Source of the DNA: DRQF01 sp964559135
GTDB taxonomy: Bacteria; Planctomycetota; GCA-002687715; DRQF01
Direction of reading: 5' to 3'
DNA length: 64,000 nucleotides
Assembly (NCBI GenBank): GCA_964559135.1
Contig: CAZLGG010000005.1
Span: forward strand, 16,936 to 80,935
Below the pieces are notes generated by a model that saw only the letters and a list, made by a program, of their open reading frames with translations, was not told the DNA's origin and searched no databases. Below, one piece after another: positions 1-8,944 of the stretch. How positions within the stretch are numbered: position 1 is the first letter of the stretch; the number at the start of each line of letters is the position of its first letter. Made by a program: the position numbers and the translations under genes.

Positions 1-1
1 T

Positions 2-607
2 CTCGTGGAGCGCTCCGAAGAATTGTCGGGAACGCGACTCCTCGAAATCGGTTGCGGCACCGGCGTTCTTTCCATTCTCGCGGCACGCCTGGGGGCCCGC
101 GTCACGGCGACCGATCTCGACGAAGACGCCCTGGCTCTCGCCGCGAACAACGCTCGAGCCAATCAGGTCGACGTCGATGTTCGCTACGGCTCACTTCTCG
201 ATCCACTCGATTCCAGTGAGAGATTCCGTTGGATCGTCGCCAACCTGCCCCAAAAACCTGCTTCGAAGGAGGGTCTCTTACCCCTTGCGAACTGGGGCGG
301 CCCCGAGGGCGATGAACTGTTTCAGGGGCTCTTCGGAGGCATCGTCCCCCACCTGGATCCCGAAGGGCGAGCGCTTTTCTTCATGCACTCCCTTCCCCAC
401 CCGCGGTTCCTGGCTCGTCTCCAAGAGGATTTCGACCTTCGCCCCCTGCGCTGGTATCTCCGGTGGATCGAGCGCGGCGAATTCGGATCTCTTGGCGAGG
501 TCTTCGAGGAGAGGTCCCGCAAGGGGCTCTCCCATCTCCATCACGAAGGCGACGATGCGGCGCTCGTGTGTTGCGTTTGGTCGGCTCAGCCGGTGAATTC
601 GTCATGA
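2..607 (+). CDS. SAM-dependent methyltransferase, 5'-truncated by the window edge
   Basis: The reading frame is open to the left edge, so the true start is outside; a GTG at position 5 is the first visible start codon. The visible part is a class I SAM-dependent methyltransferase fold: motif I reads LLEIGCGTGVLSI, followed by an acidic motif II (TATDLDEDAL). In the place of the NPPY motif of HemK/PrmA-type enzymes it has ANLPQKP, so the substrate cannot be assigned from this sequence. The C-terminal part (about residues 100-200) is typical for the small-molecule or protein methyltransferase group but has no further signature I recognise. The stop overlaps the next start (ATGA), so it is translationally coupled to the deacetylase gene that follows, and a role in modifying a sugar-containing product is possible. 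Confidence 0.7.
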   Translation, partial: LVERSEELSGTRLLEIGCGTGVLSILAARLGARVTATDLDEDALALAANNARANQVDVDVRYGSLLDPLDSSERFRWIVANLPQKPASKEGLLPLANWGGPEGDELFQGLFGGIVPHLDPEGRALFFMHSLPHPRFLARLQEDFDLRPLRWYLRWIERGEFGSLGEVFEERSRKGLSHLHHEGDDAALVCCVWSAQPVNSS

Positions 608-1410
608 AGCGGTTTCTCGTCATCAATGCTGACGACGCGGGACTCGACCCCCGCTTGGACGCCGTCATTCTCGAACTGGCCCGTGGACCGTTGAAGTCGG
701 CATCCGTCTTGACGACGCAGAAGGGATTCCGAAGCTTCACGGCCCGTGCGTTGGATCTCGGCATGGGCCTCGGCCTCCATTTCGATCTCACGACGGGCCC
801 GGCGCTGGGGGGGCCCTACGCAACGCTGACGGACCGGCAGGGCCGCTTCATCACCCCGAAAGAGGAGGTCTGGAAGCGAGCGCTCGCAGGGGCCATCGAC
901 CCTCGCGAGGTCGCCATCGAGGCGCGTCTTCAGTGGGAGGCTCTCCTCGACGCCGGCGTCCGACCGGACCACATCGACGGACACAATCACGTCCATGTCC
1001 TTCCGGGGGTCTTCGAGGGCCTCGTCGCCGCACTGGGTCACGTCACCGACGTATTCTTCCGCATCCCTCTCGGACGCGGTCCCGACACGGGGCGCTGTCC
1101 CCACGTCCGCCGTCACGCCGCCGCACTGCGCTCCCATCCGGATCGGATTCCCGCTGGATGGCGACGGGTACAGGCCTTCACGGGCCATCGTTTCATGGAG
1201 AGGCCCACCAGCCTGTCCGAACTCGAGGTCTTCGACGACGAGGACGTACGGTCCGTCGAATGGATGGTTCATCCAGGCCGCTCCGACCTCTCTCCTTTCC
1301 GCGCGGACGGTCGCCGGAGGCAGGAGGTCGACGTGCTTCGCTCGCAGGAATTGAGGCTGCAACTCGAGAAGCATGGCCTCGTCTCCTGCCGATTCGGGGA
1401 TATCCCGTGA
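604..1410 (+). CDS. YdjC/ChbG-family carbohydrate deacetylase
   Basis: A 268-residue protein. YdjC/ChbG enzymes are metal-dependent deacetylases that remove N-acetyl groups from sugars such as chitobiose, and relatives (HpnK) sit in lipid biosynthesis clusters. The N-terminal metal motif NADDAG (residues 8-13) is intact, followed by LGLHFDLT and then DHIDGHNHVHVLP, which carries the other conserved histidines. I chose the ATG at 604 because it gives the N-terminus MKRFLVINADD expected for the family and overlaps the upstream stop by 4 bases. The downstream glycosyltransferase also overlaps by 4 bases (GTGA). Deacetylase plus glycosyltransferase plus methyltransferase suggests a small surface-sugar or glycolipid pathway; the substrate is not visible. 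Confidence 0.85.
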   Translation: MKRFLVINADDAGLDPRLDAVILELARGPLKSASVLTTQKGFRSFTARALDLGMGLGLHFDLTTGPALGGPYATLTDRQGRFITPKEEVWKRALAGAIDPREVAIEARLQWEALLDAGVRPDHIDGHNHVHVLPGVFEGLVAALGHVTDVFFRIPLGRGPDTGRCPHVRRHAAALRSHPDRIPAGWRRVQAFTGHRFMERPTSLSELEVFDDEDVRSVEWMVHPGRSDLSPFRADGRRRQEVDVLRSQELRLQLEKHGLVSCRFGDIP

Positions 1411-2396
1411 GAGTCCTCATCATCGAACCACGCCTCGCGCACCGAGGGCGAGGAAACCTGACGACGACGCGTCGATGGACACAGGGACTCAGAGCAAAAG
1501 GGGTCGATGTCGTGACCGCGGCGCCGGACGAAGTCGGGGGTCTCGACGATGACGCGTTCGATGTCGTTCATGCCCATCACGCCGGCCGTTCCGGGCCCGC
1601 CGGGGTCACTCTGGCGCACAGGCACCGCCTTCCTCTCGTCGTGAGTTCCGGGGGCACCGACATCCGGGGGCCCCGCGCTTTCACCCCCGAGACGCAAGAC
1701 GTCTTGCGGAAGGCCGACCTCGTCATCTCACCCTTCTCCTCCGACGCCGACGTCCTCGAGGACGCCCTGGGAGGCGCGGTCCCCTTCGCAGCCGTACCTC
1801 GCGGAATCCCCGTCGGAACACCGCCCGTGCCCCCGGAGGTTTCGGAGTCCAATCGCTGGCTCTTCTCGGGCGGTCTACGGGACGTCAAAGACCCCCTCCT
1901 CGCCGCGCGTACCGCCGCGGCCGCGCGACGCGCGGGCTTCGACGTCGTCCTGGACATCTACGGACCGGCGATCGACGAGGGCCTTCTCCGTGACCTCGAA
2001 GACGCACTCGCCCAGACCCCCGACCGCTACCACGGCGAGGTGTCCCCGCGAGCCATGGGCGAAATCTACACGTCCCATGATCTTCTGATCAACAGCTCGA
2101 TCAGCGAAGGAGCCTCGAACAGCATCCTCGAAGGGTGGCGAAGCGGGCTCGTCGTGCTGGCCCGACGCGCACCGGGGAACGTCGAAATGCTCCGCGATGC
2201 GCGCAAGGAAATCGCCTTCCTCTTCGACGAGAAGCGTCTCCTCGATGCGCCGATGCGCGATTGGCTGAGGGCAGCCATGGGCGATCGCCGCGCCAACGCG
2301 CGACGTGCGTGGGAACACGTCAGGGACCACCACTCCCTGGAGAGGGAGATCGATGCACTCCTCGGGGCCTACCGGCGCGTGGTTGCTATGGGCTGA
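1407..2396 (+). CDS. GT4-type glycosyltransferase
   Basis: A 329-residue protein with the two-Rossmann (GT-B) layout of group 1 glycosyltransferases. The N-terminal domain begins RVLIIEPRLAHRGRGN and includes DVVHAHHAG, a usual acceptor-side motif. The C-terminal domain has WLFSGGLRDVKDP (the 'G-x-x-K' donor phosphate region) and the E-x7-E-like motif around SISEGASNSILEGW near residue 235. The start is GTG at 1407, which overlaps the preceding stop by 4 bases. It lies last in a three-gene coupled set with a methyltransferase and a sugar deacetylase. Its 3' end overlaps the convergent sulfatase gene by 11 bases. The sugar donor and acceptor cannot be told from the sequence. Confidence 0.85.
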   Translation: MRVLIIEPRLAHRGRGNLTTTRRWTQGLRAKGVDVVTAAPDEVGGLDDDAFDVVHAHHAGRSGPAGVTLAHRHRLPLVVSSGGTDIRGPRAFTPETQDVLRKADLVISPFSSDADVLEDALGGAVPFAAVPRGIPVGTPPVPPEVSESNRWLFSGGLRDVKDPLLAARTAAAARRAGFDVVLDIYGPAIDEGLLRDLEDALAQTPDRYHGEVSPRAMGEIYTSHDLLINSSISEGASNSILEGWRSGLVVLARRAPGNVEMLRDARKEIAFLFDEKRLLDAPMRDWLRAAMGDRRANARRAWEHVRDHHSLEREIDALLGAYRRVVAMG

Positions 2397-5112
2397 AGCG
2401 AGCCGGGTCCACGGGGAGCGTGACTCCTTCGGCCGGAGCGATGCGCAACTGCGTCTCCACGCTCTCCAGCCTGACCGCTGCCAGCCAGGCTTGCATGCCC
2501 CGAATCGCCGTCAGCCGCCCGCGACTGTTTTCGGTTGCGAAATTCATGGTTCGGAGGCGGGAAGGGGCGGTCAGGGACGGACCGGCCAGTTTCAGGACGA
2601 CCAAGATTCCCTGACCCGTGGGACTCGGAGCAAGGAAACTCGTCGCTTCCACACTCCAGGTGTCCTCGTGCCTTGGAGACGCGACGCCCCCCACGGGTCC
2701 GAGAGCGGCCAAAGCCTCCAGGGCCGCCAGACGCCAGACCTCCGGTCCCTGCTCCGCGACCCGCTCGAGGGTGAGGCGTGCGCCCGGGGGCGCCCGATGC
2801 GCGAGAGCCAGCCGCCTGAGCTCGCCGACGATACGTCCCTCCAAGGCGCGGACGCTCCGGTAGCGCCGACGGGAGAACTCGAACATGGGCACGCGCCTGG
2901 GGTCCCCACTCGCACTCAGGACGCCCAATAGGGGCAGAGCCATGGGCTCCGGCAGGTCGGGAAGCAGCAGACTGGCGACCGCCCAGTCGGCGGCGAACTC
3001 GTCTCCGCGCTCGGCGAGCAAAGACACGGCCCGAAACAGGTCCTCCCCCTGGAGAGCGAAAAGAGCGCGCTTGCGAATGCGCGGATTCGAAGACTCGAGG
3101 TCCGGTGCCCGAGCGAGGAGTGCCTCCGCGTCCTTCGCGGTCTTCACGTGGTTTCCTGAATCGGATGCATTCTCGTCGGTCGGCGCGGGAAACACCGGCG
3201 TCTTGGGGTGAGCATTGGGAGCCACGGGGATGCGGACGGCAAAGGCCAACGACGCATCGAGGAACGTCACCAGCTCATCCCGGCGCTGCTGGGAGAGACC
3301 AAGAGCGCGCGGATCATCCTCGTGGGGATCCTTCTCGAGATCGAAGAAAGCGGTCCGCCCGGTGGCCTCGTCGCGGATGATCTTCAACGACCCGTCGATC
3401 GCGGCCACCTGACGCCCGCCCCCCGGCGTCGCCAACTGAGCCAAAGCGAAGGGGTGCGGCTCGGCCTCGTCCAGAAGAGTGGGCAGAAGCGACTCGCCTT
3501 GCAGGGGCTGTGTCGGAGACACCTCGAAGGCCTCCAGGACGGTGGGCGCCAAATCGATGAGTTCGACGAGTCGTCCCACGTTCTTGCCGACGGTTTGTCC
3601 GGGCCACCGGAGGATCAAAGGCACTCGGAGGACTTCTTCGTAGAGGGTCGAGCCGTGAAAGCTCCCCCCATGTTCTCCGAATTCCTCTCCATGGTCGCCG
3701 TGGATGACGACGAGGCTCGTGTCCAGGACACGTCGGCCGATCTCACTGGAGAAGAACTCGGACAGCCTGCGATCGACATGGAGGATGGCCGCGTCATAGA
3801 GATCCACCGGGCGGTTCCCGAAGTCGGAGGTCTTCTTCCGCGGCGGCCCGTGAACCTCCATGACATGGAGCCAGTGGAACCCCCCTTGCTCTTTCGTCTC
3901 GGCCACATCTCGCGCAAGTTCGCGGAGCCCGTCCTCGATGCGTCCAGGTCCGGTCGATCCGGGCAAGTGCCACACGGCGAATCCCCGCGAGAACGCCCGG
4001 AAAATCGTCTCCAGATGTTCCCGGCCATAGGCCGGGTAACCAAACGTCGACCAGCCTCGCCGGGAAAGAATCTCGGCAAGCGTCGACTCCTCGACCGGTG
4101 GATGACCGAGACCCTGCCGCCGGAAGTTGAGAGCGTCCGGGTATCGTCCGATGAACGTCGAGAGAATGCTTCCCCGACTGTCGGAAGCCTGGGAATGGGC
4201 GCGGGCAAACACGAAGGACGACTCGGACAACGCGTCGAGAAAGGGCGTGGTCCGTCGGGTGTAACCCCCAAAGCCGCAGTGGTCGGCTCGGAGGGCGTCG
4301 ATGGTGATCCAGACCACGCGTCGAGGCTTCTTCAGCCCGAAACTCCTCTCCAGCGCGCCGAGCCGCCCCGACACGACGGGCCCCCTCCTCTCGAGGAAGA
4401 TCTCGATATCCGTCGAGTGGATCGGCGGACGATGGGGTCGCAGCCGTGAGACGATCCATGCGTACAGCCTCTCGCCGGGCGCCCTCGGCGTGATGGGGGC
4501 CGGCCGATTCGCCAACACACCCAAGCCCACGGCCAACGTGATGGCCGCCACGACGCCCATGCCGGGTCGCTCTCGGAGAGTTGCCCCGAATCGCGCCGCG
4601 GCGTAGACGGCGATGAGCGCTGCCAACGCATGCGGTCCCGGATACTGGGCCGCATAGACATGCCGCGCCGCCAGGGCCCCCCCCAGGGCGACGAAGAGCA
4701 TGATGAGACCCGCGATGGAGAACTTTCCCCTCTGGATTCCACCGTCCAACTCGAGAAACACCGCCGCTCCCGCGGCCAGGATCAACCCGGCCGCCAGAAC
4801 GGGACCCTGCCGTCCCGCAAGATGAGTGCTCCCCAGGAATCGTCCCGAGACCCACAGGGCCGGCCCCAGCAGCAAGAGCAAGTCACCGAGCAGGAGGGCT
4901 GCGGGGTGAGTCCGCCCGTCGACCAAGAAGAAGGCCAAGAACGCACTTCTCAGGCGTCGAAACCCATGGCGCACTGGAACCAGGAGAACGCCCGACAAGG
5001 CCACGCCCCACAGGTCGGCCGCCACATCGCGAAACGAGACACCAAGCCCGGAGGCCAAAGCGCCCAAGGTGAGCACGGCGCCACCCATGAGCACCGCCTG
5101 CCACCGCCTCAT
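2386..5112 (-). CDS. Membrane-anchored sulfatase/alkaline-phosphatase-fold protein with non-canonical nucleophile
   Basis: A 908-residue protein. Residues 1-205 hold about six hydrophobic segments, followed by a sulfatase-fold domain (about 262-600) and a helical, HEAT-like tail (about 640-830). Metal ligands are visible as IDALRADHCG (D272, D277) and HGDHGEEFGEHG (D473, H474). The nucleophile region reads QASDSRGSILSTFIGRYP. True type I sulfatases have Cys or Ser in C/S-x-P-x-R, converted to formylglycine; here the proline is missing, the residue four before the arginine is alanine, and alignment to the ASWTLPS form of related hydrolases puts Ser312 at the nucleophile. This fits a phosphotransferase or phosphohydrolase (LTA-synthase-like chemistry) at least as well as a sulfatase. 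It overlaps the upstream FGE-like gene by 4 bases (ATGA). Confidence 0.8.
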   Translation of the reverse strand: MRRWQAVLMGGAVLTLGALASGLGVSFRDVAADLWGVALSGVLLVPVRHGFRRLRSAFLAFFLVDGRTHPAALLLGDLLLLLGPALWVSGRFLGSTHLAGRQGPVLAAGLILAAGAAVFLELDGGIQRGKFSIAGLIMLFVALGGALAARHVYAAQYPGPHALAALIAVYAAARFGATLRERPGMGVVAAITLAVGLGVLANRPAPITPRAPGERLYAWIVSRLRPHRPPIHSTDIEIFLERRGPVVSGRLGALERSFGLKKPRRVVWITIDALRADHCGFGGYTRRTTPFLDALSESSFVFARAHSQASDSRGSILSTFIGRYPDALNFRRQGLGHPPVEESTLAEILSRRGWSTFGYPAYGREHLETIFRAFSRGFAVWHLPGSTGPGRIEDGLRELARDVAETKEQGGFHWLHVMEVHGPPRKKTSDFGNRPVDLYDAAILHVDRRLSEFFSSEIGRRVLDTSLVVIHGDHGEEFGEHGGSFHGSTLYEEVLRVPLILRWPGQTVGKNVGRLVELIDLAPTVLEAFEVSPTQPLQGESLLPTLLDEAEPHPFALAQLATPGGGRQVAAIDGSLKIIRDEATGRTAFFDLEKDPHEDDPRALGLSQQRRDELVTFLDASLAFAVRIPVAPNAHPKTPVFPAPTDENASDSGNHVKTAKDAEALLARAPDLESSNPRIRKRALFALQGEDLFRAVSLLAERGDEFAADWAVASLLLPDLPEPMALPLLGVLSASGDPRRVPMFEFSRRRYRSVRALEGRIVGELRRLALAHRAPPGARLTLERVAEQGPEVWRLAALEALAALGPVGGVASPRHEDTWSVEATSFLAPSPTGQGILVVLKLAGPSLTAPSRLRTMNFATENSRGRLTAIRGMQAWLAAVRLESVETQLRIAPAEGVTLPVDPARFSP

Positions 5113-6248
5113 CGTCGGAATTCCCCGTAGACGCGAAAGCCGATCCGCTCCGACCTGGCAAAGGGGCTCTCGCCCCTACGATAGGCCAGATGGATTCGAT
5201 CGGTGATCGGGTCGAGCGTCTCTCCCATGACAACCCGTCGTCGCTCGCCGTCCTTGGTCAACACCCACTCCGAAACGCCGGACGCGCAGTGGAACAATCC
5301 ATAGGGAGAACGAAGTTCGGGATGACTTCGGACTCGCAGAACAGGATCCAGAATGCCGCGCGCCTGAGGAGACTTCGGTTCGAGCCCCCAGGGGAAGGGC
5401 CTCCCGTCGACACCTCGAGCGCCGCGTTCCCATTCCGAACGGGTGGGGAGTCGGTGGCGAAGGATGGGGGAACCAGACGCCTCGGAATCATCCAGATACC
5501 GACAGAACGCCAGGGCGTCGAAAAAGCTCGCCCAAGACATGGGTGCGTCGGGCGACCCTTTCCGCAAGACGGTCTCCCAGACGTCTCTCCCCTCGACGAT
5601 CGGCCGATGACCGGGACAGCCCTTGGGTGAGAGGGTTCGCTCCTCGTCCGAGCAAAAGGGCCCGAAACCTCGAGCGTCTCGATCCGCAGCTTCATCCCTT
5701 GCCAGAAAGCGTGCGTACTCGCCGACGGACACCTCGGTGAGAGAGAGGAAAAAGCCATCCGTGTCGTGCGGCATTCCCGCGTCGTCGATGGGCACCTCGA
5801 GATGCATTCCCATGCCGGCGAGTCCGGCCCCCCCGGGCACATAGGCATACCCATCGGGAGGCGGTGCCAGGCGCAGCGTCAATGCGTCGCCGGAGCGCAG
5901 GAGGACCTCGATGGATCGATCTCGCCACCGAACGGTCCAAACGCCCTCGGGGAGCGGCAAGCTCTCGTTCGATCCACGGAGCGTCCAGACCCGCTCGACG
6001 GGGTGGGATGGCCGTGCGAACCAAGACGCTCGTCGACTCATCGCCGCGTGCAGAGTTTCACCGTCTTCGAATCCCTGGACGACGACACGCGCCACGGGAG
6101 GGGATTCCGCCCGTTTGAGAGCACGGGAGAGATCGCGCCGTCCGGTCCAACTCCACACCAGGCCTCCCACGGTCACGGCCAAGAGGAAGGACAAGGTCCT
6201 GAGGGGATGAAGACGGGGCGGCCCTGATTCCACGTCAGCAACTCCCAT
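5109..6248 (-). CDS. Formylglycine-generating-enzyme-like (SUMF1 fold) protein, probably non-catalytic
   Basis: A 379-residue protein with one N-terminal membrane anchor (about residues 18-34) and a C-terminal FGE/SUMF1-type domain (about 130-379). Family marks are FFLSLTEVSVGEYARFLA, RLPTRSEWERGARG followed by FPWG, and a final IGFRVYGEFRR in the place of the usual GFR. The copper-binding cysteine pair near the C-terminus of true formylglycine-generating enzymes is not present, so it is more likely a binding or scaffold protein. It is co-transcribed with the adjacent sulfatase-fold gene, which itself lacks the FGE target motif. The first ATG is at 6248; a GTG at codon 6 has a better ribosome site (GGGAG, 8 bases away) and could be the real start. 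A divergent amidohydrolase gene lies 174 bases upstream. Confidence 0.8.
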   Translation of the reverse strand: MGVADVESGPPRLHPLRTLSFLLAVTVGGLVWSWTGRRDLSRALKRAESPPVARVVVQGFEDGETLHAAMSRRASWFARPSHPVERVWTLRGSNESLPLPEGVWTVRWRDRSIEVLLRSGDALTLRLAPPPDGYAYVPGGAGLAGMGMHLEVPIDDAGMPHDTDGFFLSLTEVSVGEYARFLARDEAADRDARGFGPFCSDEERTLSPKGCPGHRPIVEGRDVWETVLRKGSPDAPMSWASFFDALAFCRYLDDSEASGSPILRHRLPTRSEWERGARGVDGRPFPWGLEPKSPQARGILDPVLRVRSHPELRSPYGLFHCASGVSEWVLTKDGERRRVVMGETLDPITDRIHLAYRRGESPFARSERIGFRVYGEFRR

Positions 6249-6283
6249 CAGAGAGACTGCGGACGCTGCTCCACGATCTCATG

Positions 6284-6314
6284 AGCGCATACGAATTCGC
6301 ATCTCGCATGCGCT
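6284..6314. promoter_or_regulatory. Inverted repeat in a divergent intergenic region
   Basis: AGCGCAT (6284-6290) and ATGCGCT (6308-6314) form a 7-base perfect inverted repeat with a 17-base spacer between two divergently transcribed genes. The location suits a transcription-factor operator, but no regulator gene is adjacent and the repeat could be chance. No convincing -35/-10 pair was found in this 174-base gap. Confidence 0.25.
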
Positions 6315-6422
6315 GATCTTATCCCCGGCCGCGGACGAGGAGAAACAGGGAGTACGGCCCTCCCCTTCGACGCGATCGACGGGTACACTCTGAAGTCCCC
6401 AGCGAGAACGAAGGAGACCGAC

Positions 6423-7724
6423 TTGCAGCGCGCTATCATCCTCTCATTGTTCGTTTCCCTCGGCGTTGGCGTCGTCCGCGGCCAGGAAAAACCCGTCGTG
6501 TTTACGGGTGCACGCATTCTTCCCATCAGCGGTCCGCCCATCGAGGAAGGAGTCCTCATCATCCAAGGGGGGAAGATCGTCTCCGTAGGCCCCTTGGAAG
6601 GCGCGAACATTCCGCCCGACGCCACGCGTCACGAGGTCTCGGGCGTCATCATGCCGGGTCTCATCGACACCCACAGCCACATCGGCGGCCCTTCGGGCGG
6701 CGACGCCTCCCAGCCCATTCAACCCGAGTGTCGCGTCCTCGATTCCATCAATGTCCTCGACCCCTCGATCCAGAAGGCCCAGGCCGGCGGCATCACAACC
6801 GTCAACGTCATGCCTGGATCGGGCCACCTGAGCTCCGGTCAAACGGTTTACATCAAGCTGAGGGACGCCGAAAGCATCGAAGACCTCCTCATCCGCGACG
6901 AGAACGGACAGGGCTTGGGCGGCCTCAAGATGGCCAACGGGACGAATTCCCAGAGGAAACCACCGTTCCCAGGCACGCGGGGCAAGTCCGCGGCCCTCGT
7001 CCGCCAGGCCTACATCGACGCCATCGAGTACAGGAACAAGATCCGCGCGGCAGGCGATGACGTCTCCAAGAGACCGGCGCGCAACCTGAGACTCGAAGCT
7101 CTCGTCGAAGTCCTCGACGGGCGCCGCGTGGTACACCACCACACGCACCGCGCCGACGACATCGTCACGGTGCTCCGATTAGCGAAGGAGTTCGGTTTTC
7201 GCGTCGTTCTCCATCACGTCAGCGAAGGGTGGAAGGTCGCAAATGAGATCGCCCGCGCCAAGGTCCCCTGTTCCGTCATCCTTCTGGACAGCCCGGGAGG
7301 CAAGCTCGAAGCCACAGGCCTTCGAGCCGAAACCGCGGGCATTCTCGAGCGGGCGGGGGTGGACGTCACGATCCACACGGACGACCCGATCACGGACTCC
7401 CGCCTCTTCTTGCGATCGGGCGCACTCGCCGTCCGAGCAGGCATGACGCGCAAAGGGGCTTTGGAGGCTCTCACGATCGCGGGTGCACGCGCCCTCGACC
7501 TCGAGAAGCGGATCGGAAGTCTCGAAGCCGGCAAAGATGCCGACTTCATTCTCCTGTCCGGTGACCCCTTCAGCGTCAACACGAAGGTTCTCGCAACCTG
7601 GGTCGAGGGCAGAAAGGTCTTCGACCGCAGCGACCCCAAGGACCGCCTTTGGGCTGTCGGCGGCTGGGGCGCCAGTCGGGGGCAGATCTTCGAACTCGGA
7701 TGCCTGACGGGGGAGATCAAGTGA
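6423..7724 (+). CDS. Secreted metal-dependent amidohydrolase
   Basis: A 433-residue protein beginning with a cleavable signal peptide (about residues 1-20, ending VVRGQ). It belongs to the amidohydrolase superfamily of imidazolonepropionase-like enzymes: a small beta domain at the N- and C-termini flanks a TIM barrel. The metal centre looks intact, with DTHSHIG for the HxH motif, HHHTHRADD, LHHVSEG and HTDDP for the later ligands, and the C-terminal GSLEAGKDADFILLSGDPF strand typical of the superfamily. The TTG start at 6423 was chosen because AAGGAG lies 8 bases before it and the signal peptide starts there. The stop shares one base with the next start (TGATG). The substrate is unknown; such enzymes cleave cyclic amides or peptides. 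Confidence 0.85.
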   Translation: MQRAIILSLFVSLGVGVVRGQEKPVVFTGARILPISGPPIEEGVLIIQGGKIVSVGPLEGANIPPDATRHEVSGVIMPGLIDTHSHIGGPSGGDASQPIQPECRVLDSINVLDPSIQKAQAGGITTVNVMPGSGHLSSGQTVYIKLRDAESIEDLLIRDENGQGLGGLKMANGTNSQRKPPFPGTRGKSAALVRQAYIDAIEYRNKIRAAGDDVSKRPARNLRLEALVEVLDGRRVVHHHTHRADDIVTVLRLAKEFGFRVVLHHVSEGWKVANEIARAKVPCSVILLDSPGGKLEATGLRAETAGILERAGVDVTIHTDDPITDSRLFLRSGALAVRAGMTRKGALEALTIAGARALDLEKRIGSLEAGKDADFILLSGDPFSVNTKVLATWVEGRKVFDRSDPKDRLWAVGGWGASRGQIFELGCLTGEIK

Positions 7725-8944
7725 TGCATCGAAAAACTCTCCCGACCGTCCTCGCAGCATGCCTCGTTCTCTCGAGTGTCCCTATGGCTCAGAACTTGGC
7801 AGTAAAGGCGGCCCGCATCCACACCGTCTCCGGCCAAGTCATCGAAAACGGGGTCATCGTGGTTCGCGATGGCAAGATCGCCGCGATCGGGCCCGCCGCC
7901 GCCACTCAGATTCCCGAGGGGTTCCAGACCCTCGAAGCGGCCATCGCCACACCCGGCCTCATCGACGCCCACAGCGTCGCCGGGCTTGGCGGTTGGCTCA
8001 ACCAGCCGCACGATTCCGATGAGCATGAGACCGACCCGGCCATTCAACCGGAGCTTCGCGCTCTCGATGCCTACAATTCCCGCGAGCCCCTCATCGCGTG
8101 GTTGCGCGGCCACGGCGTCACGACGATTCATACGGGGTTCGACACGCGCGGACTGATTTCGGGAACGAGCGTTCTCGTCAAGACCCGGGAGGCCCCCCTC
8201 GCTGACGTGGTCCTGAATCCGAAGGCCATGGTCCTCGCCAGTCTTTCCGACGGCGCCCGCGCCACCGGCGGCAAGTCACCAGGCACCAAAGCCAAAATGG
8301 CTGCGATGATTCGCCAGGCCCTCATCGAAGCCGGAGAGTATGCAGCCAAGCGCTCGCTCGAAGACGCGACCAAGCGACCGGACCGCAACCTTCGCCGGGA
8401 GGCCCTGGCGGACGTCTTGGCGGGGAAGCGCCCTCTCCTCGTCACGGCCGAACGCGACCGCGACATTCGAACGGCGCTCCGTCTTCAAAAAGAATTCGGA
8501 TTCCGCCTCATCCTCGACGGCGGCGCGGAGATCTACCGTGCTCTCGATGTCGTCTCCGCGGCCAAGATCCCGGTCATCATTCACCCCACGATGGCCCGCA
8601 GTCGGGGCGAGCGTGAAAACCTTTCCGTCGAGACCGCGGGAAAGCTGCGGGCGAACGGCATTCTCTTCGGATTTCAAAGCGGGTACGAGTCCTACGTCCC
8701 CAAGACTCGTGTCGTCCTCTTCGAAGCGGCCATTGCCGCCGCCAACGGCCTGGGTGCCGACGCGGCGCTCCGCGCCCTCACGCTGGATGCCGCACGCATC
8801 CTCGGTGTGGAGAAGCGCGTGGGTTCCTTGGACGTGGGCAAGGACGCGGACATCGTGCTGTTCGACGGCGCACCTTTCGAATACACGACCCACGTGGTGG
8901 GCGTGATCATCGATGGACATGTCGTGAGCCAAACAAAGCGATGA
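7724..8944 (+). CDS. Secreted amidohydrolase paralogue with lost metal ligands
   Basis: A 406-residue protein that repeats the plan of the gene before it: signal peptide (residues 1-22, ending PMAQN), N-terminal strand domain, barrel and the C-terminal GSLDVGKDADIVLFDGAPF strand. The metal ligands of the first copy are missing at matching places: DTHSH has become DAHSV, HHHTH has become LLVTAERD, LHH has become LILDGGAE, and HTDDP has become FQSGYES. It is probably catalytically dead, or uses another chemistry. The frame is complete, well coded and translationally coupled to both neighbours, so it is not a pseudogene. A hetero-oligomer with the active copy is a reasonable inference. Confidence 0.8.
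   Translation: MHRKTLPTVLAACLVLSSVPMAQNLAVKAARIHTVSGQVIENGVIVVRDGKIAAIGPAAATQIPEGFQTLEAAIATPGLIDAHSVAGLGGWLNQPHDSDEHETDPAIQPELRALDAYNSREPLIAWLRGHGVTTIHTGFDTRGLISGTSVLVKTREAPLADVVLNPKAMVLASLSDGARATGGKSPGTKAKMAAMIRQALIEAGEYAAKRSLEDATKRPDRNLRREALADVLAGKRPLLVTAERDRDIRTALRLQKEFGFRLILDGGAEIYRALDVVSAAKIPVIIHPTMARSRGERENLSVETAGKLRANGILFGFQSGYESYVPKTRVVLFEAAIAAANGLGADAALRALTLDAARILGVEKRVGSLDVGKDADIVLFDGAPFEYTTHVVGVIIDGHVVSQTKR

Noticed and set aside
3208..4449. 413-codon open frame on the plus strand
   Set aside because: It is antisense to the sulfatase-fold gene and has no motif; GC-rich coding DNA leaves antisense frames open.
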